Counted from the stretch's first letter, positions 17,068 through 26,604 are shown. The stretch: DNA of 35,179 nucleotides from Deltaproteobacteria bacterium (GCA_019308985.1 JAFDHB010000017.1:1-35179); one strand, 5' to 3'. Notes: generated from the letters alone by a model not told the origin. Translations and numbers: made by a program.

Positions 17068-19866
17068 TCAAACCTCGGGCAGGAGCAAGTAAAAGGTAGT
17101 GCCCTTTCCCCTCTCAGATTCAAACTTAAGCTCGCCCTTATGCTCCTTTACGATCTTCTGGGTAACCGGAAGGCCAAGCCCTGTCCCCTTGCTCCCCTTG
17201 GTGCTGAAAAAGCCCGTAAAGAGCTTTTGCTTCACCTTTTCATCCATGCCAACCCCGTTGTCCTGGACCTGAAACCGTACCGCCCAGCCTTCAGGCTTGT
17301 CTGTCTTGACGATTACCCTCCCTTCCCCTGACATTATGCCTTCCATTGTACAGGCATCGATGGCATTACTCACAAGGTTAAGGAGGCACCTGTGAATCGC
17401 AGTCCTGTCCATGCGAACAGGTCCAAGGCCCTCCATAAGATCAGGAATCAGGACCACGCCCACTGCCTTCGCACGATCTCTCATGAGTTCTATGACATCC
17501 AATACCAGTTCGTTGGGGTCCACCATTTCATATTCCGGCTGTCTGTCCTTGGAATAGACGAGCATGTCCATCACTATGTGGGATATCTGATCGATGTTTT
17601 TCTCCACGATCCGCCACCCATTGGCCACGAGGTCCAGGTCCTTCTTTTTCATGCCGGAGTTGATAACGTAGGCGCCGCCCTTCAACCCGTTGAGTATATT
17701 TTTGATATAATGGGCAAGACCTGCAACGGTTTGTCCTATGGCCGCCATCCTTTCAGCCTGCTCTTTTTCCTTTTGAAGCCTGAGAATTTCCCTTAGATCC
17801 TGAATGGAAACCACGCTGCCCACTTCTTTGCCGCCCTCATAGAGCAGTGTTCCAGACAGCCTGACTGGTATGGAGTTGCCTGCCCTGTCAATGAATTCCA
17901 TTTGCATATTGATGATCTTTCCCTTTGGACCAAAGGCATCGCTGTAAAACGCCTTCCTGATATTCTTGACGGTTTCCTTGGATAGGATCTCCTGGTATTT
18001 CATTTTTCCGATGATGGATTCAGGAGAATAGCCCAGGAGCTCTTCGGCGGCCCTGTTGAAGATAACGATCCTGCCCTCTGCATCAGTAGCGATGATACCG
18101 TCGATGGAATTCTGGATAAGGTTTTGGACAAAGGCCTCGCGCCTCTTCAGTTCCTGCGTCATCCTTACGCGCTCTGTAAAGTCCTGGTAGGTGACTATGG
18201 CTCCCTGGATTCGGCCGGAATCATCTTTAATCGGTGCAGCATTGAAGTAAAGGTAGGTGCCCCCCTCCCCCAGGTGCTCGAAGTAATGTTCGGCCTCGTA
18301 GGCCCCCTCCACCATTGTGGACTTTCGCAGGTTCATGCCGTCATAAAGCTTATGGATCATCTCAATGTCATTGTCGATGATGAGATCTGCAAGGAGGGGC
18401 CTTTTGTGGGGATAGAAGGGCTTCCACTGGTTGTCTGTCCCAATCATCTTCTCGCTGCTGTAATTGGTCAGTTTTTCCAGGGCCTTGTTCCAATAGGTGA
18501 TCTTGTGGTTACGGTCAAGCACGAACATGGGAATGGGAGAGCCGTAGATGATTCCTTCTGCATATTTCTTTTGCCTGAAGGTCTCCTGCTGAGATGCCCT
18601 GAGCTCCTTTGTCCTCTCCTCCACCTCCTTCTCCAGGTGCTCGGAGTAAAGTTTGCGCGACTCTTCCAGTTTCTTCCTGACGGAGATATCCCTGATTATG
18701 CCCTGGAACAGTCTCTCCTCCTCGAGCCAGCTTATACTGGCCTCTACAGGCAGGGGATCGCCGTTTCTCTTGGCGAAATCCATCTCTACGCATACAGACC
18801 CCATGATTTCAAGGTCTTGGAGGAAGTCAGATAGGATCTTAGTGGAGATGTTTGTGGCCAGCTGGGCAATCTTCATGGTCTCGAATTCCTTCATGGAGTA
18901 GCCCAACATCTGGCGCAGGGTGACATTAGTCTCAATTATCCTTCCCTCCCGGTCGAAGAGCACTATACCGTCTCTAGCGGCCTGGAAAAGGTTCCTGTAT
19001 TTCTTCCGGGAGTTCTCCAGGTCAAGTTCAAGCCTCTTCCTATGGGTGATATCGTTCATGCTCACGAGGCATCTCGTGTATTCCCCCCGGTCGTCCCTGA
19101 GCGCGCTGTAATTGGCCTCGTAATATCTTTCTTCACCGTTACGACTGAATGTCAATTCCTTGCGGACTATCTTCCGGGGGTCGCGGCCTAATTCCATAAT
19201 CGGGCAGAAAGAAGGATCGCAGGGGGCTTTCCGATCAAAGATGACCTCATAGCAATGCTTCCCAATAATGCTCTCCCGGCCGTTCGCGAAAAGAGCAACA
19301 AAGGTCTCATTGGAGTTTTCAATATGATAGTCTTTGTCAACCACAAGGACTGCCTCCACAAGGCCGTTGAGGATCCTTTCAGTATTGTCCCGTTCAGCCT
19401 TGATTCGGGCTTCGGCCTCTTTTTCGGCACGGAGCTTTTCCTCCTCCACGTTGAGCATGTCCATGAAAAGCCTTGAAACCGCCTTTATCTGGGCCTTGGC
19501 CTCACTTTCTGGTATCAGCTTTTCCTGTTGAAGATGGGTGATATCCCAAAAGAGCTTTGACACTGTATGGTCCATGAAGTGGACATGGGGAGGCTTTTCC
19601 TGCAGTATGGCTGCGCTGGTCCCTGGGTCCCCTGTAAGCTCCATTATGAGATTGAGGTCTTTCAGGGAGAAAAGCTCGTGGTACTCGGTGGTGGTAAATA
19701 TGCCCAGCTGCCTGGCCCGCCGCATGCCGGGGGCATCAGGGTCAATATCCGCTACCCCTATAAGGTTTATTTGTAAGGGGCGATGTTGCTTCGCCGTCAG
19801 CATGTTGATTATTGCCAGGCCTGCCTTCCCTCCCCCTACGATTGCAGCATTGAACTTATGATCCAT
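17068..19866 (-). CDS. Large multi-PAS histidine kinase with N-terminal Rossmann-like domain
   Basis: The 932-residue soluble protein begins with a Rossmann-like nucleotide-binding domain (1-110): a first strand and glycine loop AAIVGGGKAGLAIINML, then LIGVADIDPDAPGM and DLNLIMELTGDPGTS. It resembles the NAD-binding half of homoserine dehydrogenase or Gfo/Idh enzymes. A helical linker (110-160) leads to four PAS domains (about 160-275, 285-400, 435-565, 575-695), then a kinase core with H719 in VAGLAHYIKN and an HATPase ending FYLLLPEV. PAS1 has a cysteine cluster (C205, C216, C221). The design suggests sensing of NAD(H) or a similar cofactor together with redox. The kinase core is a paralogue of that in 6835-8004. 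No response regulator lies next to it. Confidence 0.9.
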   Translation of the reverse strand: MDHKFNAAIVGGGKAGLAIINMLTAKQHRPLQINLIGVADIDPDAPGMRRARQLGIFTTTEYHELFSLKDLNLIMELTGDPGTSAAILQEKPPHVHFMDHTVSKLFWDITHLQQEKLIPESEAKAQIKAVSRLFMDMLNVEEEKLRAEKEAEARIKAERDNTERILNGLVEAVLVVDKDYHIENSNETFVALFANGRESIIGKHCYEVIFDRKAPCDPSFCPIMELGRDPRKIVRKELTFSRNGEERYYEANYSALRDDRGEYTRCLVSMNDITHRKRLELDLENSRKKYRNLFQAARDGIVLFDREGRIIETNVTLRQMLGYSMKEFETMKIAQLATNISTKILSDFLQDLEIMGSVCVEMDFAKRNGDPLPVEASISWLEEERLFQGIIRDISVRKKLEESRKLYSEHLEKEVEERTKELRASQQETFRQKKYAEGIIYGSPIPMFVLDRNHKITYWNKALEKLTNYSSEKMIGTDNQWKPFYPHKRPLLADLIIDNDIEMIHKLYDGMNLRKSTMVEGAYEAEHYFEHLGEGGTYLYFNAAPIKDDSGRIQGAIVTYQDFTERVRMTQELKRREAFVQNLIQNSIDGIIATDAEGRIVIFNRAAEELLGYSPESIIGKMKYQEILSKETVKNIRKAFYSDAFGPKGKIINMQMEFIDRAGNSIPVRLSGTLLYEGGKEVGSVVSIQDLREILRLQKEKEQAERMAAIGQTVAGLAHYIKNILNGLKGGAYVINSGMKKKDLDLVANGWRIVEKNIDQISHIVMDMLVYSKDRQPEYEMVDPNELVLDVIELMRDRAKAVGVVLIPDLMEGLGPVRMDRTAIHRCLLNLVSNAIDACTMEGIMSGEGRVIVKTDKPEGWAVRFQVQDNGVGMDEKVKQKLFTGFFSTKGSKGTGLGLPVTQKIVKEHKGELKFESERGKGTTFYLLLPEV

Positions 19867-20088
19867 AGCCGGCCTAAAGGTCCTCCGCGCGGAGATAGAT
19901 ACCGCCGAATGGATTGATCATGATCACGGTGTAGAAAATTCTTGAAAAAACGTGAGACATTATGAATTTTGTATTATATACAGGGTGTCCTAGTCAACTC
20001 AAACCTTTTCCTTCATCATTCAAAGGGAGGAACGCTGAACTGCAAAGCTGTAAAGGAATATAGAAGATCCCACGGAGGCAAGCAAATC

Positions 20089-20544
20089 ATGGATAGGGAA
20101 AGGGACTTGTTTATCAATGACATCCTGGGGGAGATTCAGAGGGAAATGGAGAAGGCCTTCGGTAAGGCCGCCTATGAACGGTGGAAAGCACCATTGTTCA
20201 TGGGTAGACTGGAAGAGCCCGACGGGTGCGGGCGCTTGATGGGGATATGTGGGGATTCCATGGAGATCTTTCTGAAATTTGAAGGTGATAGGGTCAAGGA
20301 GGCCCGTTATCTCTCGGACGGATGTGGCTCAAGCGCTGTATGCGCTTCCTTTGCTGCGGAGATTGCCGTAGGCAAATCCCCACGCGAAATCTTACAGGTA
20401 AGAGGAGATGACATCATTGAAAAGATGGAGAGGATACCTGAACAGGACAGGCACCTGGCCGAACTCGCCGCAGCGACCCTAAAGACCGCCGTGAGGGACT
20501 ATGAAGCCAGGAGAGGCATAGAAGGCAAGGGCAAAGGGCGGTAA
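20089..20544 (+). CDS. IscU/NifU-like scaffold protein lacking the third cysteine
   Basis: The start at 20089 follows GGAGG and gives 151 residues, although the frame is open further upstream. The protein shows the IscU/NifU N-terminal pattern: MGICGDSMEIFLKF (C54, D56) and DGCGSSAVCASFAAEIAVGKS (C79, plus an extra C85). The third ligand cysteine, normally in an HCS-x-LA context, is replaced: the protein reads RHLAELAAATLKTAV (L123). Family members assemble FeS clusters in the cytoplasm. This one may bind a cluster differently, through C47 or C85, or have another role. No iscS or nifS is near. It lies alone between a divergent kinase gene and the convergent CBS gene. Confidence 0.85.
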   Translation: MDRERDLFINDILGEIQREMEKAFGKAAYERWKAPLFMGRLEEPDGCGRLMGICGDSMEIFLKFEGDRVKEARYLSDGCGSSAVCASFAAEIAVGKSPREILQVRGDDIIEKMERIPEQDRHLAELAAATLKTAVRDYEARRGIEGKGKGR

Positions 20545-20573
20545 TAGATCTTCAAACCTATTGACGAGAGACC

Positions 20574-20595
20574 GGCTGCGGGGAAAAGCGCAGCC
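20574..20595. terminator. Hairpin between convergent genes
   Basis: GGCTGCG (20574-20580) and CGCAGCC (20589-20595) form a perfect 7-bp stem with an 8-nt loop, between the ends of two convergent genes. There is no T-run, so termination may depend on Rho or the hairpin may act as a 3' end stabiliser. Confidence 0.5.
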
Positions 20596-20602
20596 CTGTA
20601 CA

Positions 20603-21181
20603 CTAACCTGGTCCCGGCTCCTCGCAATGCCTCTTCATTGTCTGAAAGATCTCCTTGAACACATCCGTGAGCCTGAGGATCCCGACAATCTCGCCGCCCC
20701 TTGTGACCAGGAGTGACTGGTGCTGTCCCATTACCAACTGGTGTATTGCTTCACAAAGGGTTGCATCTTCCTCCACGTATTCGCCCTCGGTCGGGGTGTA
20801 CATGAACTCCTTGACCTTCATCCTCGCGGCCCTACAGCACATCTCCGTAAAGGACTTGTCGCAGAGGTTGAACTGTTCCATCATCGACTTTAGGAATTGG
20901 GGGCTGAATCCCGCCCTGGACAAGGTCCTCATGTCATCCATTTCCTGGTACTTGGGCTCGAGGGCCTTCAGGACATCCAGCTGGCTAATCTTGCCGACAA
21001 TTTTGTTATTCTTGTCAAATACGAGTATCGCCCTGTGGAGATAGTGGTAACGTTTCCTGTCCAGCTCTTCCTGTGCCCTCTCGAGGGCCATCACGGCTTC
21101 GTAGAGGGTCCCTTCCTCGCTGACAGTGGCGTATTCCTCAAGGGGTACCATGATGTCTGATACTGTAATGACTTCTTCCAT
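20603..21181 (-). CDS. CBS-pair domain protein
   Basis: The 192-residue protein has two CBS motifs. The first is about residues 7-72 (VSDIMVPLEEYATV, then AILVFDKNNKIVGKISQLDVLKAL). The second is about 122-183 (VKEFMYTPTEGEYVEEDATL, then SLLVTRGGEIVGILRLTDVFKEI). About 50 mostly helical residues separate them. CBS pairs bind adenosyl nucleotides and sense energy state. There is no attached enzyme or channel domain, so it is a stand-alone sensor or regulator. RBS AGGAG lies 7 bp before the ATG. It lies 227 bp after the ATP-grasp gene, so it probably has its own promoter. Confidence 0.92.
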   Translation of the reverse strand: MEEVITVSDIMVPLEEYATVSEEGTLYEAVMALERAQEELDRKRYHYLHRAILVFDKNNKIVGKISQLDVLKALEPKYQEMDDMRTLSRAGFSPQFLKSMMEQFNLCDKSFTEMCCRAARMKVKEFMYTPTEGEYVEEDATLCEAIHQLVMGQHQSLLVTRGGEIVGILRLTDVFKEIFQTMKRHCEEPGPG

Positions 21182-21408
21182 AATTGTGCTCCTTTCGGGC
21201 GAGGTTAGAAATTATTTTAACAGGCTATTTCTCTTATGAAAAGCATTTCAAAGTTCTTTGCCATCCCTTTTTTCTATGCTCCATGGCCTAAAGTGCTGCG
21301 TGATATTCCACTACCGGGGACTCTCTGCCAGACTGTGCAGAGGATGGAGCCGAGGCGTCTATTGGAGAGAACCCTTCCGTCCAGTCCTGTATTGGTGTCT
21401 GTCACGTG

Positions 21409-22641
21409 CTAGAGCCGATAGAGGGTAGGTCTTTCCTCTTCGTCCAGCACGATAGCCACGGTGTCTCCGGTCTTGAATCCAAGGCCCTTGAGTTTTTTCA
21501 CCACCATTTCATCCCTTTCGGCACGCCAGTAAACGGACCACAGGGGGTTTCGGACCGTGGCAATACCATAGGCCTCATGGGTCCCCAGGTTGAGTCGCAC
21601 CTTATCCTTGGAAATCAGGGTGTCCGCCTCCGCAAGAAAATAATCTCTCTTGTAGATATTGTTCCGAAGGGCCCTGGAGAGTCCCCTTTGCAGCTCCGGG
21701 GTGTCGTCCAGGTAGTGGTTGGCAATTTGGTAGAGGTCGTTAGGTACGTCAATGGACAGTCCAAGGACGGCGAACCTTTCATATTTCAATGCAAAATCTT
21801 CCAGCTCCGCCTCATAGGAGGAAATAACACGGATGATGTCTTCCAATCCCGGTCTGGGATCTTCCCAGCCATGGACCAGGTTTTCGCATTTGTCTATCAC
21901 CTTCATGTAGAGGTCCTGTTGGTCCATGACATAGATGGTGCGTTCACGGTAGTTGCGCCTCTTTCTTATCCTTTTTACCCCGTCAAGCTTGATTGATCTT
22001 ATGATTTCGAGGGTCTCAACATTAGAGATATCCTTGGCCTGAACAACAAAGATTTCGCCTTCTTCACTGATGAGAAATTCTATTTCGCATCTGAAACCCA
22101 GGTATTCCTGTATGCGGGTGGAGAGTTCGAGTAGTTTCCGGTCATGGGGCGTGTAGGTGATGAAAGGATCCGTAAGAAACTTTGTCGCCTTGTCCCTCTT
22201 GCAATAGCCAAACTCCCAGTAATCTCCCAGCAACTTGGCCATGACATTATCCCCTTCGATGAAACGCATAACGATGAGCCCCATTTTATCAAGATCTATT
22301 TCCGGGGCGTTGTTGAACCTCTGCTGCCGGAGGATGGAAAGCCTGCGAGCAGACTTTGCAAGGTTGATTATCTTTTCCCTGGCATACTTGATTCCGGCCA
22401 GGTCGGCATTGGTCTCCAAGGAATCAAAGGTCCCACTCTTGTAAAACTCTTCTTGGGGATGGGCGCTACGTGCTATGACCTTGTAACTATCTTTGTGCCT
22501 CTTTAGGAAGTCTTCAAGCTCGTTGAAATTTCCTTTGCAGAAGTCGGTGGCAGGTATATAGACGAAATCCGGCACATTAAAACCGCCATCTCTCAGTCTT
22601 TCAAGTAGCCTGGCCTTCTCTGGTAAGTTGTCTTCTTCCAC
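21409..22641 (-). CDS. PEP/pyruvate-binding (PPDK N-terminal, ATP-grasp) protein
   Basis: The 410-residue product starts at a GTG (22639-22641) with GAGGAA upstream. It shows the PEP synthase/PPDK ATP-grasp core: a VIARSAHPQEEFYKSGTFDSLE loop (compare VRSSA...EDS in PEP synthase), LIVMRFIEGDNVMAKLLGD, and FRCEIEFLISEEGEIFVVQAKDIS, equivalent to the D-I-E-W...LYILQ(A/S)R segment. The phospho-histidine and PEP-binding domains of full PEP synthase are absent. It may therefore phosphorylate or ligate another substrate, or act as a nucleotide-binding regulator. The C-terminal 180 residues are not recognised. Confidence 0.82.
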   Translation of the reverse strand: MEEDNLPEKARLLERLRDGGFNVPDFVYIPATDFCKGNFNELEDFLKRHKDSYKVIARSAHPQEEFYKSGTFDSLETNADLAGIKYAREKIINLAKSARRLSILRQQRFNNAPEIDLDKMGLIVMRFIEGDNVMAKLLGDYWEFGYCKRDKATKFLTDPFITYTPHDRKLLELSTRIQEYLGFRCEIEFLISEEGEIFVVQAKDISNVETLEIIRSIKLDGVKRIRKRRNYRERTIYVMDQQDLYMKVIDKCENLVHGWEDPRPGLEDIIRVISSYEAELEDFALKYERFAVLGLSIDVPNDLYQIANHYLDDTPELQRGLSRALRNNIYKRDYFLAEADTLISKDKVRLNLGTHEAYGIATVRNPLWSVYWRAERDEMVVKKLKGLGFKTGDTVAIVLDEEERPTLYRL

Positions 22642-22720
22642 TTGCCCTATTCCTCAAGGTGTCACATCCACTATACACGAGAAAGGCGTCTGTTTCCAGG
22701 ATGAAATGATGCAGGATCTA

Positions 22721-22965
22721 TGGCACGGATTTCACGGATGGCACGGATGATAGAGACATGTTTTGGCAATCAAGGCACCTTGATTGCCAAAACCCTCCAT
22801 CCGCCTCCGGCGGAAAAGAAGCATCGTTGAGCTACCGGAGCGATCTCGGTTGTGAGTGCTAGGCTACTTATTGCGACGGGGTTTCTGAAGGGTATGCAGC
22901 GGCGATTCGCAGGCGCGAGTCCCGCAACCCAAAAAAAGCCGTGCCATCCGTGAAATCCGTGTCCA
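22721..22965. repeat. CACGGAT-type inverted-repeat element, copy 1
   Basis: The left end TGGCACGGATTTCACGGATG (from 22721) is mirrored at the right end as CATCCGTGAAATCCGTGTCC (ending 22964). Each end is built from repeated CACGGAT units. Inside are a 32-nt near-perfect palindrome (22761-22792), a short CCGCC/GGCGG hairpin and a third inverted repeat near 22897. The same architecture recurs at 27604-27852. No ORF and no clear target duplication were seen. It fills most of the gap between 22642 and 23015. Confidence 0.8.
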
Positions 22966-23015
22966 AAAAACATTTCCTGGGTTCCATGCGCCTACAAGAA
23001 CGGCCGGAGTGAGGC

Positions 23016-24377
23016 CTACATGACCCCGTACTTCTTTAATTTTTTGTGGAGCGTCCTCCTTGTGATACCCAGTCTCCTTGCGGCCTCGCTCTTATTCCCC
23101 CTTGCAAGTTCCAGGGTCTTCAAAATGGTGGCCTTCTCCACTTCTTCGAGGGGGAGGTCACCGAGCGGGAGGTCTTCACGGACAGAACCATCTCCTGGTC
23201 GGTTCTGGATATCCAGGGGTAGGTCTTGAATGTCCAGGTAGTCGGAGCGGGAAAGGACAACGCCCCTTTCTACGGCATTCATCAGCTCCCTTACATTGCC
23301 GGGCCAATCGTATTTGAGGAGCCAGTCCATGGCCTGGGGGGTGAAGCCCTTGATCTGCTTTCGGTTTCTTTCGGCAAACATGTGGAGAAAATGTTGTGCC
23401 AGCAATGGAATATCTTCTTTCCTTTCCCTGAGAGGTGGTACGGTGAGGGTGACCACATTCAGCCGATAGTAGAGATCTTCCCTGAACCGGCCTGCCGCCA
23501 TTTCCTCCATCAGGTCCTTGTTGGTGGCGGCTATGATACGGACATCGACCTTGATTACGTCCTCCCCTCCTACGCGGGTGATTTCCCTCTCCTGGAGGAC
23601 GCGGAGCAGTTTGACCTGCATGGAGAGTGACATCTCGCTGATTTCATCCAGAAACAACGTCCCCCCGTGGGCCTGGACAAATCGCCCTTCTTTTCTTCTG
23701 TGGGCCCCGGTAAAGGCGCCTCTCTCATGCCCGAAGAGCTCTGACTCAAGGAGGGTCTCGGTAATGGCCGCACAGTTGAGCTTCACAAAGGGGCCGTCTT
23801 TTCTAAGGCTATTGAAGTGGATCGCGCCTGCGATCAACTCTTTTCCTGTGCCTGATTCCCCCTTCAGCAAGACCGTTGCCTCTGTCGGAGCCACCTGGGC
23901 AACCGTTTTGAGCAGACTGCTCATAGCAGCGCTTCGCCCGATAATATTCTGCCGATCGAAGTGGCTGCCGAGGCTCTCCCTGAGGAGGCGGTTTTCCTCC
24001 TTGAGCTTCCGATGGTCCATGGCCCTATCTATGATGAGCCGCAGTTCATCAAAATCAAGGGGCTTTGTCAGGTAATCGTAAGCCCCCTTCTTAAGCGCTT
24101 CCACAGCCGTCTCTACGGAAGAATATGCGGTCATGATGATAACGGGTATTGCCGGATTAAAGGCCTTGATCTCTGCAAGGGCCTGAAGACCCGAGATTTT
24201 TATCATACGAATATCCATCAGGATGAGGTCGAAGGCCTGTTCACGCACCCGCTCTATTGCAGTGCTCCCGTCATCGGCCTCCGTCACCTGGTAGTCCCAA
24301 CCGGTCAGGAGGGTCCGCAACATGGTGCGGTGCGCAGGATCGTCATCTACCACGAGAATTGTGTTCTTTTCCGGCAT
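23016..24377 (-). CDS. NtrC-family sigma-54 response regulator (ZraR-like)
   Basis: The 453-residue protein has a receiver (1-120, phospho-Asp D55 in LILMDIRM, Lys in YLTKPL), an AAA+ domain (about 145-375; Walker A GESGTGKE at 173-180, GAFTGA, FLDEISEM) and a Fis-type helix-turn-helix (about 415-450, NKSEAARRLGITRRTLHKKL). It would activate sigma-54 promoters from distant enhancers after phosphorylation by the kinase encoded 15 bp upstream. The divergent gene at 26665 has such a promoter with paired palindromes and is its most likely target. RBS GGAG lies about 11 bp before the ATG. Confidence 0.95.
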   Translation of the reverse strand: MPEKNTILVVDDDPAHRTMLRTLLTGWDYQVTEADDGSTAIERVREQAFDLILMDIRMIKISGLQALAEIKAFNPAIPVIIMTAYSSVETAVEALKKGAYDYLTKPLDFDELRLIIDRAMDHRKLKEENRLLRESLGSHFDRQNIIGRSAAMSSLLKTVAQVAPTEATVLLKGESGTGKELIAGAIHFNSLRKDGPFVKLNCAAITETLLESELFGHERGAFTGAHRRKEGRFVQAHGGTLFLDEISEMSLSMQVKLLRVLQEREITRVGGEDVIKVDVRIIAATNKDLMEEMAAGRFREDLYYRLNVVTLTVPPLRERKEDIPLLAQHFLHMFAERNRKQIKGFTPQAMDWLLKYDWPGNVRELMNAVERGVVLSRSDYLDIQDLPLDIQNRPGDGSVREDLPLGDLPLEEVEKATILKTLELARGNKSEAARRLGITRRTLHKKLKKYGVM

Positions 24378-24392
24378 TTTATCTTGGTCTCC

Positions 24393-26228
24393 TCATAAAT
24401 CCTTTTCTTGACTTGTATCCAAGGGGAGGAATATTCTAACCGTGGTTCCCATCTCCATTTGGCTTTCAACCTTTACTTCCCCACCATGGGATTCTATGAT
24501 CCTGTGAACGATCGCAAGGCCCAAACCGGTGCCGCTTTGTTTCGTTGTGAAGTAAGGGTCGAATACGTGGGCAAGATCTTGCTTGCTGATCCCCTTTCCC
24601 GTGTCAGAGACGGAAATGGCGGCCATTCCGGCATTCTCGTCTCCAGAGAGGCGCACCCTCAGCAACCCTCCCCTTTCCATGGCGTCAAAGGCATTGAGGT
24701 AGAGGTTGAGTAAGACCTGGTTGATCCTGTCGGGGTCGAGGAATATCTCCTTGACATCATCGGCCAGGTCCATCTCGACCCGGACGCCTTTTTCCTGGGC
24801 CTGTCGCTCCACCATCTTCAAAGAATGTCTTATGAGGGTCTGGAGCAAGATTCTTTTCTTCTTCATCTTCACCGGCCGGGCGAATTCCAACAGCTCGCCG
24901 ATGACCCTGTTGAGTCTTTCAACCTCCTGTACCATGATCTGGGCGGTATTTCGATCTTCAGGGTTATCCTTGTACCGTTCCTTGAAATAGGTGGCAAACC
25001 CCTTGATGGAACTAAGGGGGTTACGGATTTCATGGGCAACTCCAGCGGCCAGTCTCCCAAGGGAGGCGAGGCGCTGGCTGGTCTCGACCTCCCTTTTGAG
25101 GGCCCTGATCTCGGTCAGGTCCCTGAAAAGGATGATATTCCCAAGGGCCAGGCCGTCTTCACTCTCCAAGGGGGAGACGCTCACATCAAGGGGGATTCTC
25201 TTTGAGTCGCCGAGAGAGATCTCCATTTCCCTTTGAATGATACCCCGGTCCCTTTCCACATCTGCCAGGAGATCCGTGAACTGCGAAGGCAACACCTCTC
25301 CGGCCTTTTTCCCAAGTATGTCCGCGGCTGGTTTCCTCAATAGGGCCTCAGCCTCGTGGTTGCAAGAGGCAATCCTGCCATCCGCATCGGTTGCGACAAG
25401 GCCGATGGGCATGTTTTCAACCACGTTGTCTGAAAAGGCCTTGATGCGGGTCAAGGAGCTTTTTGCTGAGCGGTATGCCTGGGCCAGAAAGAGAGAAAAG
25501 ATGCCCGCCACCCCTATCAGGAGCAGGATAAGGGCCATGATGATCGTGTGCCTCGTATCTTCCCTTATAGCCTGTTCAACCGGGCCCATGTCCAGCCCCA
25601 CAAAGATGATCTGGCCTGGCTCCAGGTCCTGTGGGGTTGGTGCTGTTTTCGGAGCGCGTTGGATGCCAAGCATCATCCTTCCCATGGATCTCATCATAGG
25701 GGGGTGCTGAGGCGAGAATCGCCTATAGACCTCGAATATGTCCGGCCCATTTGAATTGGGGACCAGGCGCCAGTTTTCCTCCAGGGACCGGGAAATCACC
25801 CTCAGGTCCAAGCCGTTTCCATATTTTTCACCTATCATGGACGGATCACTATGAGCCAGGATTTTCCCTTGCTCATCTGTCACGATTATGTGAACGATGT
25901 CAGGCTGCTGGGCGGTTTCCGTCAGCAATCGCTGAAGGCGGAAACCTCGGCCATGCATCTCCATCATCCTCCCCATCATTCCCATCATGCCTGTCCTGGC
26001 ACCGGCTTCGAAGGAGCGTATGAGCGCCGCTCCCTTTTCCAGGAGGAGCAGGCTCATCCCCTCCCTTTGTTTATTGATATTCTCAGCGGTCCAGAAGATG
26101 AATATGAGAAAGAGAATGATGGCGGACCCGATAATGATCCACGGGGGGATGCCCACCCAGTATCCCCTGCTGTGTCTTTTTGCCTTGTACATGCCAGAGC
26201 TCTGAGCTTCGCTGATAATAGGGTGCAA
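24393..26228 (-). CDS. Membrane sensor histidine kinase with Met-rich periplasmic loop (ZraS-like)
   Basis: The 611-residue protein starts at TTG (26226-26228) after GGGAGGGG. An ATG at codon 13 is an alternative. It has TM1 (about 27-47), a periplasmic domain (48-228), TM2 (229-250), PAS (about 260-375), HisKA with H399 in GVAHEIRNPLSSIKGF, and HATPase. The periplasmic domain carries two Met-rich stretches, MMGMMGRMMEMHG (about 81-93) and HPPMMRSMGRMM (about 175-186). Such clusters can bind copper or other soft metals, but related ZraS-like sensors of unknown ligand also have them, so the stimulus is open. It forms an operon with the sigma-54 regulator. Confidence 0.93.
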   Translation of the reverse strand: MHPIISEAQSSGMYKAKRHSRGYWVGIPPWIIIGSAIILFLIFIFWTAENINKQREGMSLLLLEKGAALIRSFEAGARTGMMGMMGRMMEMHGRGFRLQRLLTETAQQPDIVHIIVTDEQGKILAHSDPSMIGEKYGNGLDLRVISRSLEENWRLVPNSNGPDIFEVYRRFSPQHPPMMRSMGRMMLGIQRAPKTAPTPQDLEPGQIIFVGLDMGPVEQAIREDTRHTIIMALILLLIGVAGIFSLFLAQAYRSAKSSLTRIKAFSDNVVENMPIGLVATDADGRIASCNHEAEALLRKPAADILGKKAGEVLPSQFTDLLADVERDRGIIQREMEISLGDSKRIPLDVSVSPLESEDGLALGNIILFRDLTEIRALKREVETSQRLASLGRLAAGVAHEIRNPLSSIKGFATYFKERYKDNPEDRNTAQIMVQEVERLNRVIGELLEFARPVKMKKKRILLQTLIRHSLKMVERQAQEKGVRVEMDLADDVKEIFLDPDRINQVLLNLYLNAFDAMERGGLLRVRLSGDENAGMAAISVSDTGKGISKQDLAHVFDPYFTTKQSGTGLGLAIVHRIIESHGGEVKVESQMEMGTTVRIFLPLDTSQEKDL

Positions 26229-26459
26229 TCAATCCAATCCCCTCCCCATTATGGGCTGAAATGCGCCGACACGGTCACCAGAAAAGAGTTGCAAGTTGCG
26301 AGTTACAAGCAACAAATAACCAACATATTATCTGGTTCGCAAGAATCATACCATGACCAGGTCTGAGCTCGAGTTCCTGAAAATGCCAGTTGTTATTAAT
26401 ACTTTCAGCATCTTAGCCTATAGTGGTCCTCGGGGGGCCTGATCAATTTCTACTCATAT

Positions 26460-26507
26460 GGATACATGGTATCCATTAGGGTCGCAAGAATCGGATACAT
26501 TGTATCC
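26460..26507. promoter_or_regulatory. Paired palindromic operators (enhancer)
   Basis: GGATACATGGTATCC (26460-26474) and GGATACATTGTATCC (26493-26507) are perfect 6+6 inverted repeats with 3-bp centres, 33 bp apart centre to centre (about three helical turns). They lie about 130 and 165 bp upstream of the predicted sigma-54 start, the normal position of NtrC-type activator sites. The divergently encoded ZraR-like regulator is the obvious binder. Confidence 0.85.
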
Positions 26508-26604
26508 GGCTTGGGTTGGAAAAGGCAAAGGAATTGTTCTCGCCAAAGATCGCACATCTGAGCAATGGTATGAAATCAATGAGTTACAGGGCGTTGAAGT
26601 TTCC

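Noticed and set aside
21182..21408. A sigma-54 promoter before the CBS gene (TGGCAAAGAACTTTG on the minus strand)
   Set aside because: The -12 GC falls out of register and the TTGC box is absent.
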